From: an uncultured Pseudorhodobacter sp.
GTDB taxonomy: Bacteria > Pseudomonadota > Alphaproteobacteria > Rhodobacterales > Rhodobacteraceae
DNA length: 19,189 bases
NCBI GenBank assembly: GCA_945957495.1
Contig: CAMFLG010000011.1
Location: 1-19,189 of the forward strand
Direction: 5' to 3'
The position numbers and the translations under genes were made by a program. The number at the start of each line of letters is the position of its first letter. The first letter of the stretch is position 1. Positions 1 through 7,849 of this stretch are shown in pieces. The notes beneath the pieces are model-generated. The model worked only from the letters and a program-made list of their open reading frames with translations. It searched no databases and had not been told where the DNA came from.

Positions 1-28
1 GTGGGCTCGAGATGTGTATAAGAGACAG
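1..28 (+). other. Untrimmed Nextera/Tn5 sequencing adapter (left end)
   Basis: Positions 10-28 read AGATGTGTATAAGAGACAG, the 19-bp Tn5 mosaic end used in Nextera libraries. Positions 1-9 (GTGGGCTCG) match the end of the read-2 adapter arm; one G appears to be missing at the junction with the mosaic end. This is library sequence, not genome. Any reading frame starting here (for example one beginning Met-Cys-Ile-Arg-Asp-Arg at 12) is an artefact. Confidence 0.97.
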
Positions 29-861
29 GGGTTGGCGCGCGGTTGTCGTCGCATCCGGATGTCGAGATGATTTCTTTCACCGGGTCCACCCGTGCGGGGC
101 GCGCGATTTCCAAAGCGGCGGCGGAAACGCTGAAGCGCGTCACGCTGGAACTGGGCGGCAAGGGGGCGAACCTGATTTTCGCCGATGCCGATGACCGCGC
201 CGTGGAACGCGGCGTGCGCCACATGATGAACAACTCTGGCCAATCCTGCAACGCGCCCAGCCGGATGCTGGTGGAACGTCCGGTCTATGACCGCGCCGTT
301 GAAATCGCGGCGCAGGTAGCCAATTCGATCAAGGTTGGCTCGGCGCATGAGGCGGGCAAGCACATTGGCCCGGTGGTCAACAAACGCCAGTGGGATCAGA
401 TTCAGGGGTATATCCAGAAGGGTATTGACGAGGGCGCACGGCTGATCGCGGGCGGGCCGGGCCTGCCCGAGGGGTTCAACCGGGGCTTTTACGTCAAGCC
501 GACGGTGTTTGCCGATGTGAAACCCGGCATGACCATTGAACGTGAGGAAATCTTCGGCCCGGTTCTGGCGATGATCCCGTTTGATACCGAGGAAGAGGCA
601 GTGGCGATTGCCAACGACACGCCCTACGGGCTGACCAACTATGTGCAAAGCCGGGACGGCGCGCGGCGCAACCGGCTGGCGCGGCAGTTGCGGTCGGGCA
701 TGGTGGAAATGAACGGCAAATCGCGCGGCGCGGGGGCGCCGTTCGGCGGGGTGAAAGCCTCGGGCCGGGCGCGCGAGGGCGGCACCTGGGGGCTGGAGGA
801 ATTCCTGGAGGTCAAGGCGATCTCGGGTTGGGATTCGGCGCTTGATACCGCAGCGGAGTAA
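29..861 (+). CDS. Aldehyde dehydrogenase family protein, C-terminal part (5' end cut by contig edge)
   Basis: NAD(P)-dependent aldehyde dehydrogenase, which oxidises an aldehyde to a carboxylate in the cytoplasm. The frame is open from the adapter junction and its first residues fit the middle of an ALDH (SSHPDVEMISFTGSTRAG, the nucleotide-binding segment), so the 5' portion is missing. Visible hallmarks are LELGGK with the catalytic Glu, NNSGQSCNAPSRML with the catalytic Cys, EEIFGPV with the second conserved Glu, and the C-terminal APFGGVKASG segment. About 277 of the usual 480 or so residues are present. The GQSCNAPSRM context resembles the CddD-like ALDH subgroup as I recall it, but the substrate cannot be told. 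A TTG at 43 could be mistaken for the start; conserved ALDH sequence continues upstream of it. A hairpin follows the stop, so it probably ends its transcript. Confidence 0.93.
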
Positions 862-868
862 GGTGAAC

Positions 869-898
869 GGCCCCGGATTTCCGGGGCCGATCCATTTT
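869..898 (+). terminator. Probable intrinsic terminator after the aldehyde dehydrogenase gene
   Basis: A perfect inverted repeat GGCCCCGG-ATTT-CCGGGGCC spans 869-888, starting 8 bases after the stop codon. It is followed by a short T-run (894-897). The stem is very stable; the T-tract is weak, so termination may be incomplete or Rho-assisted. Confidence 0.7.
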
Positions 899-933
899 AG
901 CGGCTGGTCTTGGTTTGGGCTGTGCGGGAAAAC

Positions 934-949
934 TTGACACTTGTGTCGA
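934..949. promoter_or_regulatory. Palindromic operator candidate with overlapping -35-like hexamer
   Basis: GACAC-TT-GTGTC at 936-947 is a perfect 5+5 inverted repeat with a 2-bp centre. The outer bases T934/A949 also pair. A TTGACA hexamer (934-939) overlaps it, but no good -10 hexamer lies at 17 bp. It sits 39-54 bp upstream of the flavin oxidoreductase start, a position that suits a repressor site. No cognate regulator gene is in the window. Confidence 0.4.
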
Positions 950-987
950 TTCGCGTTTTCCTGCCCTGAACCCTTGCAGGAGCCGCC

Positions 988-2964
988 ATGACCTCGCATC
1001 CTCGTCTGCTTTCGCCCTTGACCCTGCGCGGCCACACCCTGCGCAACCGCATCGTGTTCGGCGCGCACACCAACAACATGTCGGATCAGGGCATTCCCGG
1101 CCCCCGGATGGAGGGGTATTTCGTAGAGCGCGCGGTTGGCGGGGCAGGGATGATCGTGACAGAACCCGTGCCGGTGCATCGCACCGGGGTGCTGACGCGG
1201 GGCAACCTTTTGCATTCCAGTGATGAGATTATCCCGCATTTCCAGCGTATTACGGATCGGGTGAAAGAGGCGGGCGCGGTGATCTGCCAGCAACTGTACC
1301 ATGTTGGTGCGCATGGTGATTCCGACCTGTCCTTTGCACCGCACTGGTCGCCCTCGGGTGGGCCGTCCTACCACGATTCGGATGGGTCGCACCGGATGAC
1401 CGAGGCCGAGATCCTGGAATTGCTGGAGGCGCATCTGCAGGCGGCGATCCGCGCGAAAAAGGCGGGATTCCAAGGGGTTGAGGTATGGGCTGCCTATCAT
1501 TCCCTGCTGGATCAGTTCTGGACCCCGTGGAGCAATACCCGCACCGATCGTTGGGGTGGGTCGTTGGAAAACCGTACCCGGTTTTCCCGCATGCTGATCG
1601 AAGGTATCCGCCGCGCCTGTGGTGAGGATTTCATCATCGGGCTGGCGATCAGCTATTCCAATGCCTATTCCGTGACACTTTCAGCAGAAAACTTGTGTGA
1701 AATCATCGCCTTGCATGATGCGACCGGGCATGTGGATTATGTGACCTGCGGCTATGGCAGCTATCTGGATTTTGAGGGCATCATCCCGGCCTTCACGATG
1801 GGGGAAAAGCTGACCACGCCGATGACGGCGCAGCTGAAAGCCCTGACAAAGCATGCGGTTATCACCTCGGAAGCTGGGGTGCGCACGCCGGAAAATGCCG
1901 AAACCATCATTTCCAGCGGCGAGGCCGATCTGGTGTCTATCGTGCGCGGGCAGATCGCCGACCCGCATCTGGCGCGCAAAACCATCGAAGGCCGGGCCGA
2001 GGATATTCGCGGCTGCATTTCCTGCAACCAGATGTGCTGGGGCCGCCGGTCGCGCGATTACTGGATTTCCTGCCTGATCAATCCGTCGGTGGGCCGGGAA
2101 TGGGAATGGGGCGGGGATCGGTTCGAGAAGGCCGCCGCGCCGAAATCGGTGCTGGTGGTGGGGGCTGGACCGGCTGGGCTGGAGGCCGCGCGTGCGGCGG
2201 CAGAGCGCGGTCATCGCGTTGAAATCGTTGAGGCTTTGCCGGTGGTCGGCGGCCAGTTTCGCCTTGCCGGGATGCAACCGCGCCGGGCGCAGATCCTGGA
2301 TCTGATGGGCTGGTATGAGGCGCAGTTTGCCAAGCTGGGCGTTACCTTGCGGCTGAACACCTATCTGGACGCCGACGACATCGCCGCGCATCCGGCAGAT
2401 GTGGTGATCCTGGCCACCGGTTCCTTGCCGGATGAAACCGGCTTTCAACGCTGGCTGCCGGCAGAGCCGAACCTGCCCGGCATCGAGGCGGGCGGCGTCT
2501 GGTCACCCGAAGCGGTGCTGCGGCGCGAGGCGCGTTTGGGCGATTCTGTGGTGATTTATGATGAGGGCAGCAACTGGCGCGGGGTTGGCACGGCCTGGGC
2601 CTTGGCAGAACAGGGCAAGAAGGTGACGATTGTGACGCCAGAGGCCTTTGTGGGCAAGGAAATCGCGCGCACCTCGGCGGATGGCTCGGCGCGGCGGCGG
2701 CTGGCACAGTTGGGTGCGAAAATGCTGACCGAACATTGCATTAGCCGCTGGCATGGCAATGGCGTGACGGTGCGCAGCCTGCTGACCGGGGCGGAGGAGA
2801 CGCTGCCCGCCTCGGCCTTGGTGATGTGCACCACCAACCGCAGCTTTGATCCCTTTCCAGAGGGTTTTGTGGGCAAGGCGACGCATCGCATCGGCGATTG
2901 CGCGGCGCCACGGCTGGCCGCCTATGCCTTTCACGAAGGGCGGAAACTGGCGCTGTCGCTTTAG
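988..2964 (+). CDS. FMN/4Fe-4S/FAD oxidoreductase of the 2,4-dienoyl-CoA reductase / trimethylamine dehydrogenase family
   Basis: A 658-residue cytoplasmic redox enzyme. Residues about 6-340 form an old-yellow-enzyme FMN barrel (LLSPLTLRGHTLRNRIVF at the N-terminus, TRTDRWGGSLENRTRF at about 184-199). Cys343, Cys346, Cys350 and Cys362 have the C-x2-C-x3-C-x11-C spacing of the 4Fe-4S cluster in FadH-type enzymes. Residues from about 387 form a FAD/NAD(P)-binding domain with GAGPAG at 392-397. The start is supported by AGGAG at 978-982, five bases before the ATG. In FadH and trimethylamine dehydrogenase the barrel helix carries H/Y-x-x-H; here those positions appear to be Trp167 and Tyr170, followed by His171, so chemistry or substrate may differ. 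Candidate roles are oxidative demethylation or enoate reduction; the sequence does not decide. Its stop overlaps the stop of the convergent downstream gene. Confidence 0.9.
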   Translation: MTSHPRLLSPLTLRGHTLRNRIVFGAHTNNMSDQGIPGPRMEGYFVERAVGGAGMIVTEPVPVHRTGVLTRGNLLHSSDEIIPHFQRITDRVKEAGAVICQQLYHVGAHGDSDLSFAPHWSPSGGPSYHDSDGSHRMTEAEILELLEAHLQAAIRAKKAGFQGVEVWAAYHSLLDQFWTPWSNTRTDRWGGSLENRTRFSRMLIEGIRRACGEDFIIGLAISYSNAYSVTLSAENLCEIIALHDATGHVDYVTCGYGSYLDFEGIIPAFTMGEKLTTPMTAQLKALTKHAVITSEAGVRTPENAETIISSGEADLVSIVRGQIADPHLARKTIEGRAEDIRGCISCNQMCWGRRSRDYWISCLINPSVGREWEWGGDRFEKAAAPKSVLVVGAGPAGLEAARAAAERGHRVEIVEALPVVGGQFRLAGMQPRRAQILDLMGWYEAQFAKLGVTLRLNTYLDADDIAAHPADVVILATGSLPDETGFQRWLPAEPNLPGIEAGGVWSPEAVLRREARLGDSVVIYDEGSNWRGVGTAWALAEQGKKVTIVTPEAFVGKEIARTSADGSARRRLAQLGAKMLTEHCISRWHGNGVTVRSLLTGAEETLPASALVMCTTNRSFDPFPEGFVGKATHRIGDCAAPRLAAYAFHEGRKLALSL

Positions 2965-4586
2965 CCAACCCGGGCGAATGTGGCGGCGGAGGACAGCTTC
3001 CACGGGCCAGAGAAGCGCGGCGATGACTCTGGATCGACAAGCAACTGGCCGGGGTGCAGTTGTTCGTACTGCTCAGAGAAGGAGATCACCGAATCGGAAT
3101 TTCCACGCCGGTTGAAATGGTGCGGCCGCAGTTCGGACGGGTGGGTCAGGCCCGCCGCCGCAACCAGTTCGCCCAGGGCGTGCAAGGTGTTGTGGTGAAA
3201 GTTCGCTACACGTTCGGCCTTGTCCGGCACCACCACGGCGCGCTGGCGCAGCGGGTCTTGCGAGGTAACGCCGGTCGGGCACATGCCGGTGTGGCAGGAC
3301 TGCGCCTGAATACAGCCCACCGCGAACATGAAGCCGCGCGCGGCATTGCACCAATCCGCCCCCAAGGCCATCACCCGCGCCATGTCGAAGGCCGAGGTGA
3401 TCTTGCCCGAGGCCGCGAGTTTGATGCGGTCGCGCAGGCCGACACCGATCAGGGCATTGTGCGCAAAGGTCAATCCATCGCGCAGCGGCATGCCGACGTG
3501 ATCCATGAATTCCAGCGGGGCCGCGCCCGTGCCGCCCTCTTTGCCATCAATGACGATGAAATCCGGGGTGATACCGGTTTCCAGCATCGCCTTGCAGATG
3601 GCCATGAATTCCCAGGTGTGGCCGATGCACAGCTTGAAGCCGGTGGGTTTGCCCCCCGACAGGCTGCGCAGGCGGGCAACAAATTCCAGCAATCCGGCGG
3701 GGGTTGAAAATTCGGAATGGCTGGCGGGCGAGATGCAATCCTCGCCCATCGGCACGCCGCGGATGATCGAGATTTCTTCGGTGACTTTTGCCGCAGGCAA
3801 CACGCCGCCGTGGCCCGGTTTGGCACCCTGCGAAAGCTTGACCTCGATCATCTTGATCTGCGGATTGGCGGCGGCTTTGGCAAAATGGTCCGGGTCAAAC
3901 CCGCCCACGGCATTGCGCGCTCCAAAGTAGCCAGAGCCAAGTTCCCATACCAGATCGCCCGCATATTCGCGGTGATAGGGGGAAATGCCGCCTTCGCCGG
4001 TGTCGTGGAAAAAGCCACCGGTCTTGGCCCCCTTGTTCAGCGACCGCACGGCATTGGCCGACAGCGCACCGTAACTCATCGCCGAGATGTTCAGAAGCGA
4101 CGCGGAATAGGCGGCAGGCCCATGGCCGACGGTGACGCGCATTTCGGAAAACGCGGCGGGCTGTTTCGGGGCAAGTGAGTGGTGCAGCCATTCGTATTGT
4201 TCTTCATAGACGTTCAGCATGGTGCCAAAGGGGCGTTTATCCAGTTCCTTCTTGGCGCGCTGATAGACGATGGCGCGTTTGTCGCGGGGAAAGGGGGCGC
4301 CGTCCTTGTCACCTTCAAAGAAATACTGCCGGATTTCGGGGCGAAAATCCTCCAGCAGAAAGCGCAGATGCGCCGCGATCGGATAGTTGCGCAAGATGGC
4401 GTGGCGGGTCTGGAACAGATCGTGGATGCCAAGCGCGAACAAGGCGGCCGTCACCAGCGCCAGCACCGTCATCACGCCCTGCCAGTCTGGCCAGATCCTG
4501 CCCAGCCAGAGGAAGCCAATGCTTAGGCTGAGGGCAAGCCAGAGGGGCGCGTAGCGAAGTTCGAACAGGGTGCGAATTCTTGGCAT
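2961..4586 (-). CDS. Membrane-anchored FMN-binding glutamate synthase-like protein
   Basis: A 541-residue protein with two hydrophobic segments near the N-terminus (about 12-29 and 37-55), followed by a glutamate-synthase-type FMN barrel. Diagnostic segments are NISAMSYGALSANAVRSLNKGA (about 166-187), SQGAKPGHGG (252-261), the flavin-binding stretch DGKEGGTGAAP (347-357), and Cys425, Cys431 and Cys436 with the C-x5-C-x4-C spacing of the 3Fe-4S cluster of glutamate synthase. It lacks the N-terminal glutaminase domain of bacterial GltB, and no GltD-like subunit is nearby, so classical glutamate synthesis from glutamine is doubtful. Stand-alone proteins of this family are common but, to my knowledge, poorly characterised. 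The start ATG has a weak GGGAAAG upstream. It is last in the minus-strand gene train, and its TAA shares bases with the convergent gene's TAG (2961-2964). Confidence 0.9.
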   Translation of the reverse strand: MPRIRTLFELRYAPLWLALSLSIGFLWLGRIWPDWQGVMTVLALVTAALFALGIHDLFQTRHAILRNYPIAAHLRFLLEDFRPEIRQYFFEGDKDGAPFPRDKRAIVYQRAKKELDKRPFGTMLNVYEEQYEWLHHSLAPKQPAAFSEMRVTVGHGPAAYSASLLNISAMSYGALSANAVRSLNKGAKTGGFFHDTGEGGISPYHREYAGDLVWELGSGYFGARNAVGGFDPDHFAKAAANPQIKMIEVKLSQGAKPGHGGVLPAAKVTEEISIIRGVPMGEDCISPASHSEFSTPAGLLEFVARLRSLSGGKPTGFKLCIGHTWEFMAICKAMLETGITPDFIVIDGKEGGTGAAPLEFMDHVGMPLRDGLTFAHNALIGVGLRDRIKLAASGKITSAFDMARVMALGADWCNAARGFMFAVGCIQAQSCHTGMCPTGVTSQDPLRQRAVVVPDKAERVANFHHNTLHALGELVAAAGLTHPSELRPHHFNRRGNSDSVISFSEQYEQLHPGQLLVDPESSPRFSGPWKLSSAATFARVG

Positions 4587-4697
4587 GGCTTTCCCATTGC
4601 AGCAAGTGGCGGGCGCCGCAGTCTTATGCCGCCCGGATTGACCGCAACATAGCGCGGCAATGTCACAGCGTCATGGAACTTCGCTTTGCGCCCTTAA

Positions 4698-4793
4698 AGC
4701 CTGTCTGTTTAACACGGAATCGAAAATCGCTGCCTCTCGCTGCGCTCGACCGCGAATTTCGATCCGCATGTTTCTATGAAAATCAGACAGGCT
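4698..4793. repeat. Long imperfect palindrome (REP- or MITE-like intergenic element)
   Basis: Ends AGCCTGTCTG (4698-4707) and CAGACAGGCT (4784-4793) are perfect 10-bp inverted repeats. A second inner pair, 4715-4730 and 4752-4766, is complementary apart from one bulge and one mismatch. The apex (about 4731-4751) carries CTCGCTGCGCTCG. The element fills the gap between two minus-strand genes and begins immediately after the TAG stop (4794-4796) of the DUF4239-like gene. It could be a dispersed palindromic element or a large processing/termination hairpin; copy number is unknown here. Confidence 0.65.
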
Positions 4794-5597
4794 CTAGGGC
4801 GACGCGGGGGGCGCAAGCGCCTTGGAAATCGGATCGGGCGCGATGCTGGTCTGGCCGCGGAAGGGTTCGTCCATCACAAGGATCAGGGCAATCACAAGGC
4901 CGATAGAGCCGATGTGCAGCGTAATCAGGCACACGCTTGCCGGGTCTATCGGGTGGCGGCCGTTCATGATCATGGCCCCGAACAGGAAGGCGCCGATCGT
5001 CCACCAGAACACCCGCGCCACGGATTTTGTGGCGCTTTCCAGCCGCCCCTGCCGCAGATCCTGTAACTTGTCCATCTGCGACTTCAGCGCCGCGGCAGAG
5101 CGGGGGGCGCTGACCGCTACGGCATCGACGGATTCAAGCAGGCCCAGCAAAGCGGCTTCGCTTTCTGCGGAAAGGCCGGGGTTGTTGGCCCCCAGCGCGG
5201 GCCAGTCGGAATCGACCACGGTTTTTGCATAGGCGCGCAGCGCCTGCCGCGCGGCGAGGGATTCGGAAACCTTGGCCACCTTCAATTCCAGATCAAGGCG
5301 GGCCATCGTGCTTGCCTCGCGCAGGGCGGCGTCATCTGCCTTGCCAAGATTTCCGCGCACGTCATTCAACACCATCGCCAGAACAAACACGGTGAAGGCC
5401 AGGAAGCTGCCGTTGACGAGTTCGGCAAGCTTGGTGTGCTGGTCATTCCCGGCGCTGCCGTTCTTGAAGAACAGCCGACGCGACAGCGCAGCGATGATCA
5501 GCGCAATTGACGCCAGAAGGAACGCGCCGGACGCAAGGATGATGCCATCGGGCAGATATCCCAGCGCATTCATGAACCAACTGATCAATTCCGGCAC
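4794..5597 (-). CDS. DUF4239-like integral membrane protein
   Basis: A 267-residue protein of the bestrophin-like DUF4239 type; function not established. Hydrophobic segments lie at about residues 15-40, 62-82, 190-206 and 218-240, in the 2+2 arrangement of that family, with a soluble mostly helical middle (about 85-185) containing ASTMARLDLELKVAKVSESLAARQALRAY. The segment DEPFRGQTSIAPDPI just after the last membrane helix resembles the conserved family signature. The start is taken as a GTG (CAC at 5595-5597 on the plus strand), which has no clear ribosome-binding site. A later start at Met9 would shorten it slightly without losing a membrane segment. It lies 75 bp downstream of the RluA gene and just upstream of the palindromic element. 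Confidence 0.8.
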   Translation of the reverse strand: MPELISWFMNALGYLPDGIILASGAFLLASIALIIAALSRRLFFKNGSAGNDQHTKLAELVNGSFLAFTVFVLAMVLNDVRGNLGKADDAALREASTMARLDLELKVAKVSESLAARQALRAYAKTVVDSDWPALGANNPGLSAESEAALLGLLESVDAVAVSAPRSAAALKSQMDKLQDLRQGRLESATKSVARVFWWTIGAFLFGAMIMNGRHPIDPASVCLITLHIGSIGLVIALILVMDEPFRGQTSIAPDPISKALAPPASP

Positions 5598-5672
5598 CTT
5601 TGGCTGACTTTTGGGGGTAAGCTAGCCAGATGCGCTCTGGAAGGCCAGCGATCTTCGCCAGATCAAACGCGA

Positions 5673-6326
5673 TCAGAAAGGGCAGGGGGCGGTGAAGCTG
5701 ATCCAGTCGCCGCGGCCTGGGTGGTGCAGCGACAGGGTTTCCGCATGCAGCATCAGGCGGTGAAAATCCCGCGCTGCGCCCGTGGCATAGATCGGGTCGC
5801 CTAAGATCGGATGGCCCATCGCCAGCATGTGAACGCGCAATTGGTGGCTGCGCCCGGTCAGCGGCGACAGGCGCACGCGGGTCGTGGTGGCGTCGTGGCT
5901 GATCACCTGCCAGTCGGTCTGTGCGGGCCGGCCATGGGTGTGATCGACCATCTGGCGCGGGCGGTTGGGCCAATCGGCGCACAAGGGCAGGTCGATATGG
6001 CCGTGATCCGGCGTTAACTGCCCGTAAACGACTGCAATGTAGGTTTTCTTGGCACGCCGCTTTTCAAATTCCTGTCCCAGAAAGCCTTGCGCTTGTTTGG
6101 TGCGGGCAAAGATCATCACGCCAGAGGTGTCACAATCCAGACGATGCACCAATAAAGTATCCCAATGCGCCGCTTGCAGACGCGAGGTCAAACAATCCTC
6201 GCGCCCCTCAAGCTTGCCCGGCACCGACAATAGCCCCGCCGGTTTGTTCGCCACGATGATCAGATCATCCTGATACAGGATGTCCAGCGGCACATCCGGG
6301 GGGGTGTAGACGAAATCCGGGCTCAT
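5673..6326 (-). CDS. rluA: RluA-type pseudouridine synthase (23S rRNA/tRNA)
   Basis: Isomerises uridine to pseudouridine in structured RNA. The 217-residue product is close to E. coli RluA (219), which modifies 23S rRNA U746 and tRNA U32. The catalytic motif HRLDCDTSG places Asp64 at the same number as in E. coli RluA. Other family signatures are IVANKPAGLLSVPG (about 24-37), AKKTYIAVVYG, and the C-terminal LTGRSHQLRVHMLAMGHPILGDPIY. No S4 domain is present, as in RluA and unlike RluC/RluD. A start 69 bp further upstream is open, but ATG at 6324-6326 is preferred: it gives the family N-terminus and forms an ATGA overlap with the stop of the upstream methyltransferase gene, implying translational coupling. 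The assignment to RluA itself, rather than another RluA-family member, is probable but not certain. Confidence 0.88.
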   Translation of the reverse strand: MSPDFVYTPPDVPLDILYQDDLIIVANKPAGLLSVPGKLEGREDCLTSRLQAAHWDTLLVHRLDCDTSGVMIFARTKQAQGFLGQEFEKRRAKKTYIAVVYGQLTPDHGHIDLPLCADWPNRPRQMVDHTHGRPAQTDWQVISHDATTTRVRLSPLTGRSHQLRVHMLAMGHPILGDPIYATGAARDFHRLMLHAETLSLHHPGRGDWISFTAPCPF

Positions 6327-7219
6327 GCGATCTGGTGGCCTGCCGCGCGCAAGGTGGCCGCCAGATTGCGGATATGGGCCGGGCCAACCTCGCAACAGCC
6401 GCCGACGATGGTGGCGCCCATGCCGACCCAGGACATGGCGAATTCGGCGTATTTCTCGGGCGTCAGGTCATGGCGGTGGGTGTAATCGGGGGCAGCGCCG
6501 CTGTCGGGCAGGGGCAGCGACGAGATTTCGCTGAAGCCGTTGGCATAGGCGCCGAAGGGCAGGCCCATGGTGGAAAGTTCTGTCAGCGCGGCCAGCATCG
6601 CCTCTGGCATCGAGCAGTTGGCCAGCACGGCGGCGGTGGGGTGTTCGGCGATCAGATCGCGCAGGCCCGCGATGGGCTCACCCGAGCGCAGGCGGCTGCC
6701 GTCGCGGTCATGCACCGAAACCGAAAGCCAGACCGGCAGTCCCGCCTCCTGCGCGCCCTGCAACGCGCCGCGCGCAAGGTCCAGCGAGGACATGGTTTCC
6801 AGCAGGATCACATCTACATGCGGCGCCAGAATACGCGCCTTTTCGGCATAAAGCGGGGCCGAAACCGCAACCGGCGGGGTTAGATCGGGGCGGTAGGATT
6901 CGCCCAAGGGCCCCATCGACCCCGCAATCATGCCGCGCCCGGCGGTTGCGCGGGCCTCATGCGCCTCCATCAGGGCGCGCAGGTGCAGGGCGTGGTACAG
7001 CGCGTCAAGGCCCACGCCTTCCAGCCGGTCGTGCAGGATGTTGTAGGTGTTGGTGGTGGCGACCGAGGCGCCGGCGGCGAAGTAATCGTCATGGATCGCC
7101 TTTACCAGACCGGGATGGTCGATCATCACGCGGGTGGCCCACAGCGGCGTCGGCTCATCCTCCGAACGTGCCACCAGTTCCTGCCCCATACCGCCGTCCA
7201 GAAGGGTAATCGTCGCCAT
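6323..7219 (-). CDS. Homocysteine S-methyltransferase family protein
   Basis: Zinc-dependent methyltransferase of the MmuM/BHMT type (298 residues), expected to move a methyl group from a donor such as S-methylmethionine or a betaine to homocysteine, making methionine. Evidence is the N-terminal LLDGGMGQEL (6-15), TNTYN (56-60), AGSMGPLGESY (99-109), and the three zinc cysteines: Cys202 in LANCSMPEAM and Cys275/Cys276 in VGGCCEVGP. Length matches MmuM-like enzymes. It starts 3 bp after the stop of the LysE-type exporter gene and overlaps the rluA start by 4 bp, so the three genes are almost certainly one transcript. The methyl donor cannot be read from the sequence. Some family members are selenohomocysteine or other thiol methyltransferases. 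Confidence 0.9.
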   Translation of the reverse strand: MATITLLDGGMGQELVARSEDEPTPLWATRVMIDHPGLVKAIHDDYFAAGASVATTNTYNILHDRLEGVGLDALYHALHLRALMEAHEARATAGRGMIAGSMGPLGESYRPDLTPPVAVSAPLYAEKARILAPHVDVILLETMSSLDLARGALQGAQEAGLPVWLSVSVHDRDGSRLRSGEPIAGLRDLIAEHPTAAVLANCSMPEAMLAALTELSTMGLPFGAYANGFSEISSLPLPDSGAAPDYTHRHDLTPEKYAEFAMSWVGMGATIVGGCCEVGPAHIRNLAATLRAAGHQIA

Positions 7220-7222
7220 TAG

Positions 7223-7849
7223 TCACTCCGCCAAAATCAACCGGGCCGCAAGACCCGCGAAAAGTACCGCCGCCACCTTGTTCAGCGCGGCCATCCGCGC
7301 CCCGATAGCACGGCCCGCGCGCCCTGCCAAATAGCCAAATCCGGCGGTGACAAGGGTGCCTGTGATCCCGAACACCGTGCCCAGCAAAAGGATTTGCAGC
7401 CAGACCGGGCCAAGGGTTGCGTCCACGAATTGCGGCAGGAAGGCCAGCATGAACAGGATCGGCTTGGGGTTCAGCATATTGGTCAGCACGCCACGCCGGA
7501 ATGCCGCCCAGCCCGTTCGCGCGCCACGGCCGGGGGCGAAGGTGCCGATGTCATTCCAGCTTTTCCACGCGATATACAGCAGATAGGCGGCGCCCGCGTA
7601 TTTGATCGCGGCCAACGCGCCAGGGTGGGCGGCGATCAGCGCCGACAGGCCAACCGCCGCAAGACCGATATGCCACAGCGCGCCAAGCCCCACGCCCAGA
7701 CCGGCCATTACCCCCACGCGCGGCCCGCCCTGAATACCCGAGGCGGTGGCAAACAGAATGTCTTGACCAGGGGTGAAATTCACCACCAAACCGCCCAGAA
7801 GGAAGGTCAGAAACCGGTCGGTCGGATAGGTCGTGATGATCTCCCACAT
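7223..7849 (-). CDS. LysE/RhtB-family amino-acid exporter
   Basis: Inner-membrane exporter of amino acids or related metabolites (208 residues, normal for the family). About six hydrophobic segments are visible, and the signature VNFTPGQDILFATASGIQGGPRVGVMAGLGVGLG lies near the N-terminus, with GVLTNMLNPKPILFMLAFLPQFV in the middle; both are typical of RhtB-type transporters. The open frame runs a further 72 codons upstream, but that extension is polar and unlike the family, so ATG at 7847-7849 (MWEIITTYPTDRF) is chosen. The ribosome-binding site is weak. It leads the minus-strand train with a methyltransferase 3 bp downstream, which hints at export of a methionine-related compound; that is inference. 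It is divergent from the VOC gene across 93 bp. Confidence 0.88.
   Translation of the reverse strand: MWEIITTYPTDRFLTFLLGGLVVNFTPGQDILFATASGIQGGPRVGVMAGLGVGLGALWHIGLAAVGLSALIAAHPGALAAIKYAGAAYLLYIAWKSWNDIGTFAPGRGARTGWAAFRRGVLTNMLNPKPILFMLAFLPQFVDATLGPVWLQILLLGTVFGITGTLVTAGFGYLAGRAGRAIGARMAALNKVAAVLFAGLAARLILAE

Noticed and set aside
12..194. 60-codon frame at the left end
   Set aside because: Starts in adapter sequence and overlaps the real ALDH frame.
1681..2448. 255-codon minus-strand frame inside the flavin oxidoreductase gene
   Set aside because: High-GC shadow frame; the plus-strand frame has clear family motifs throughout and this one has none.
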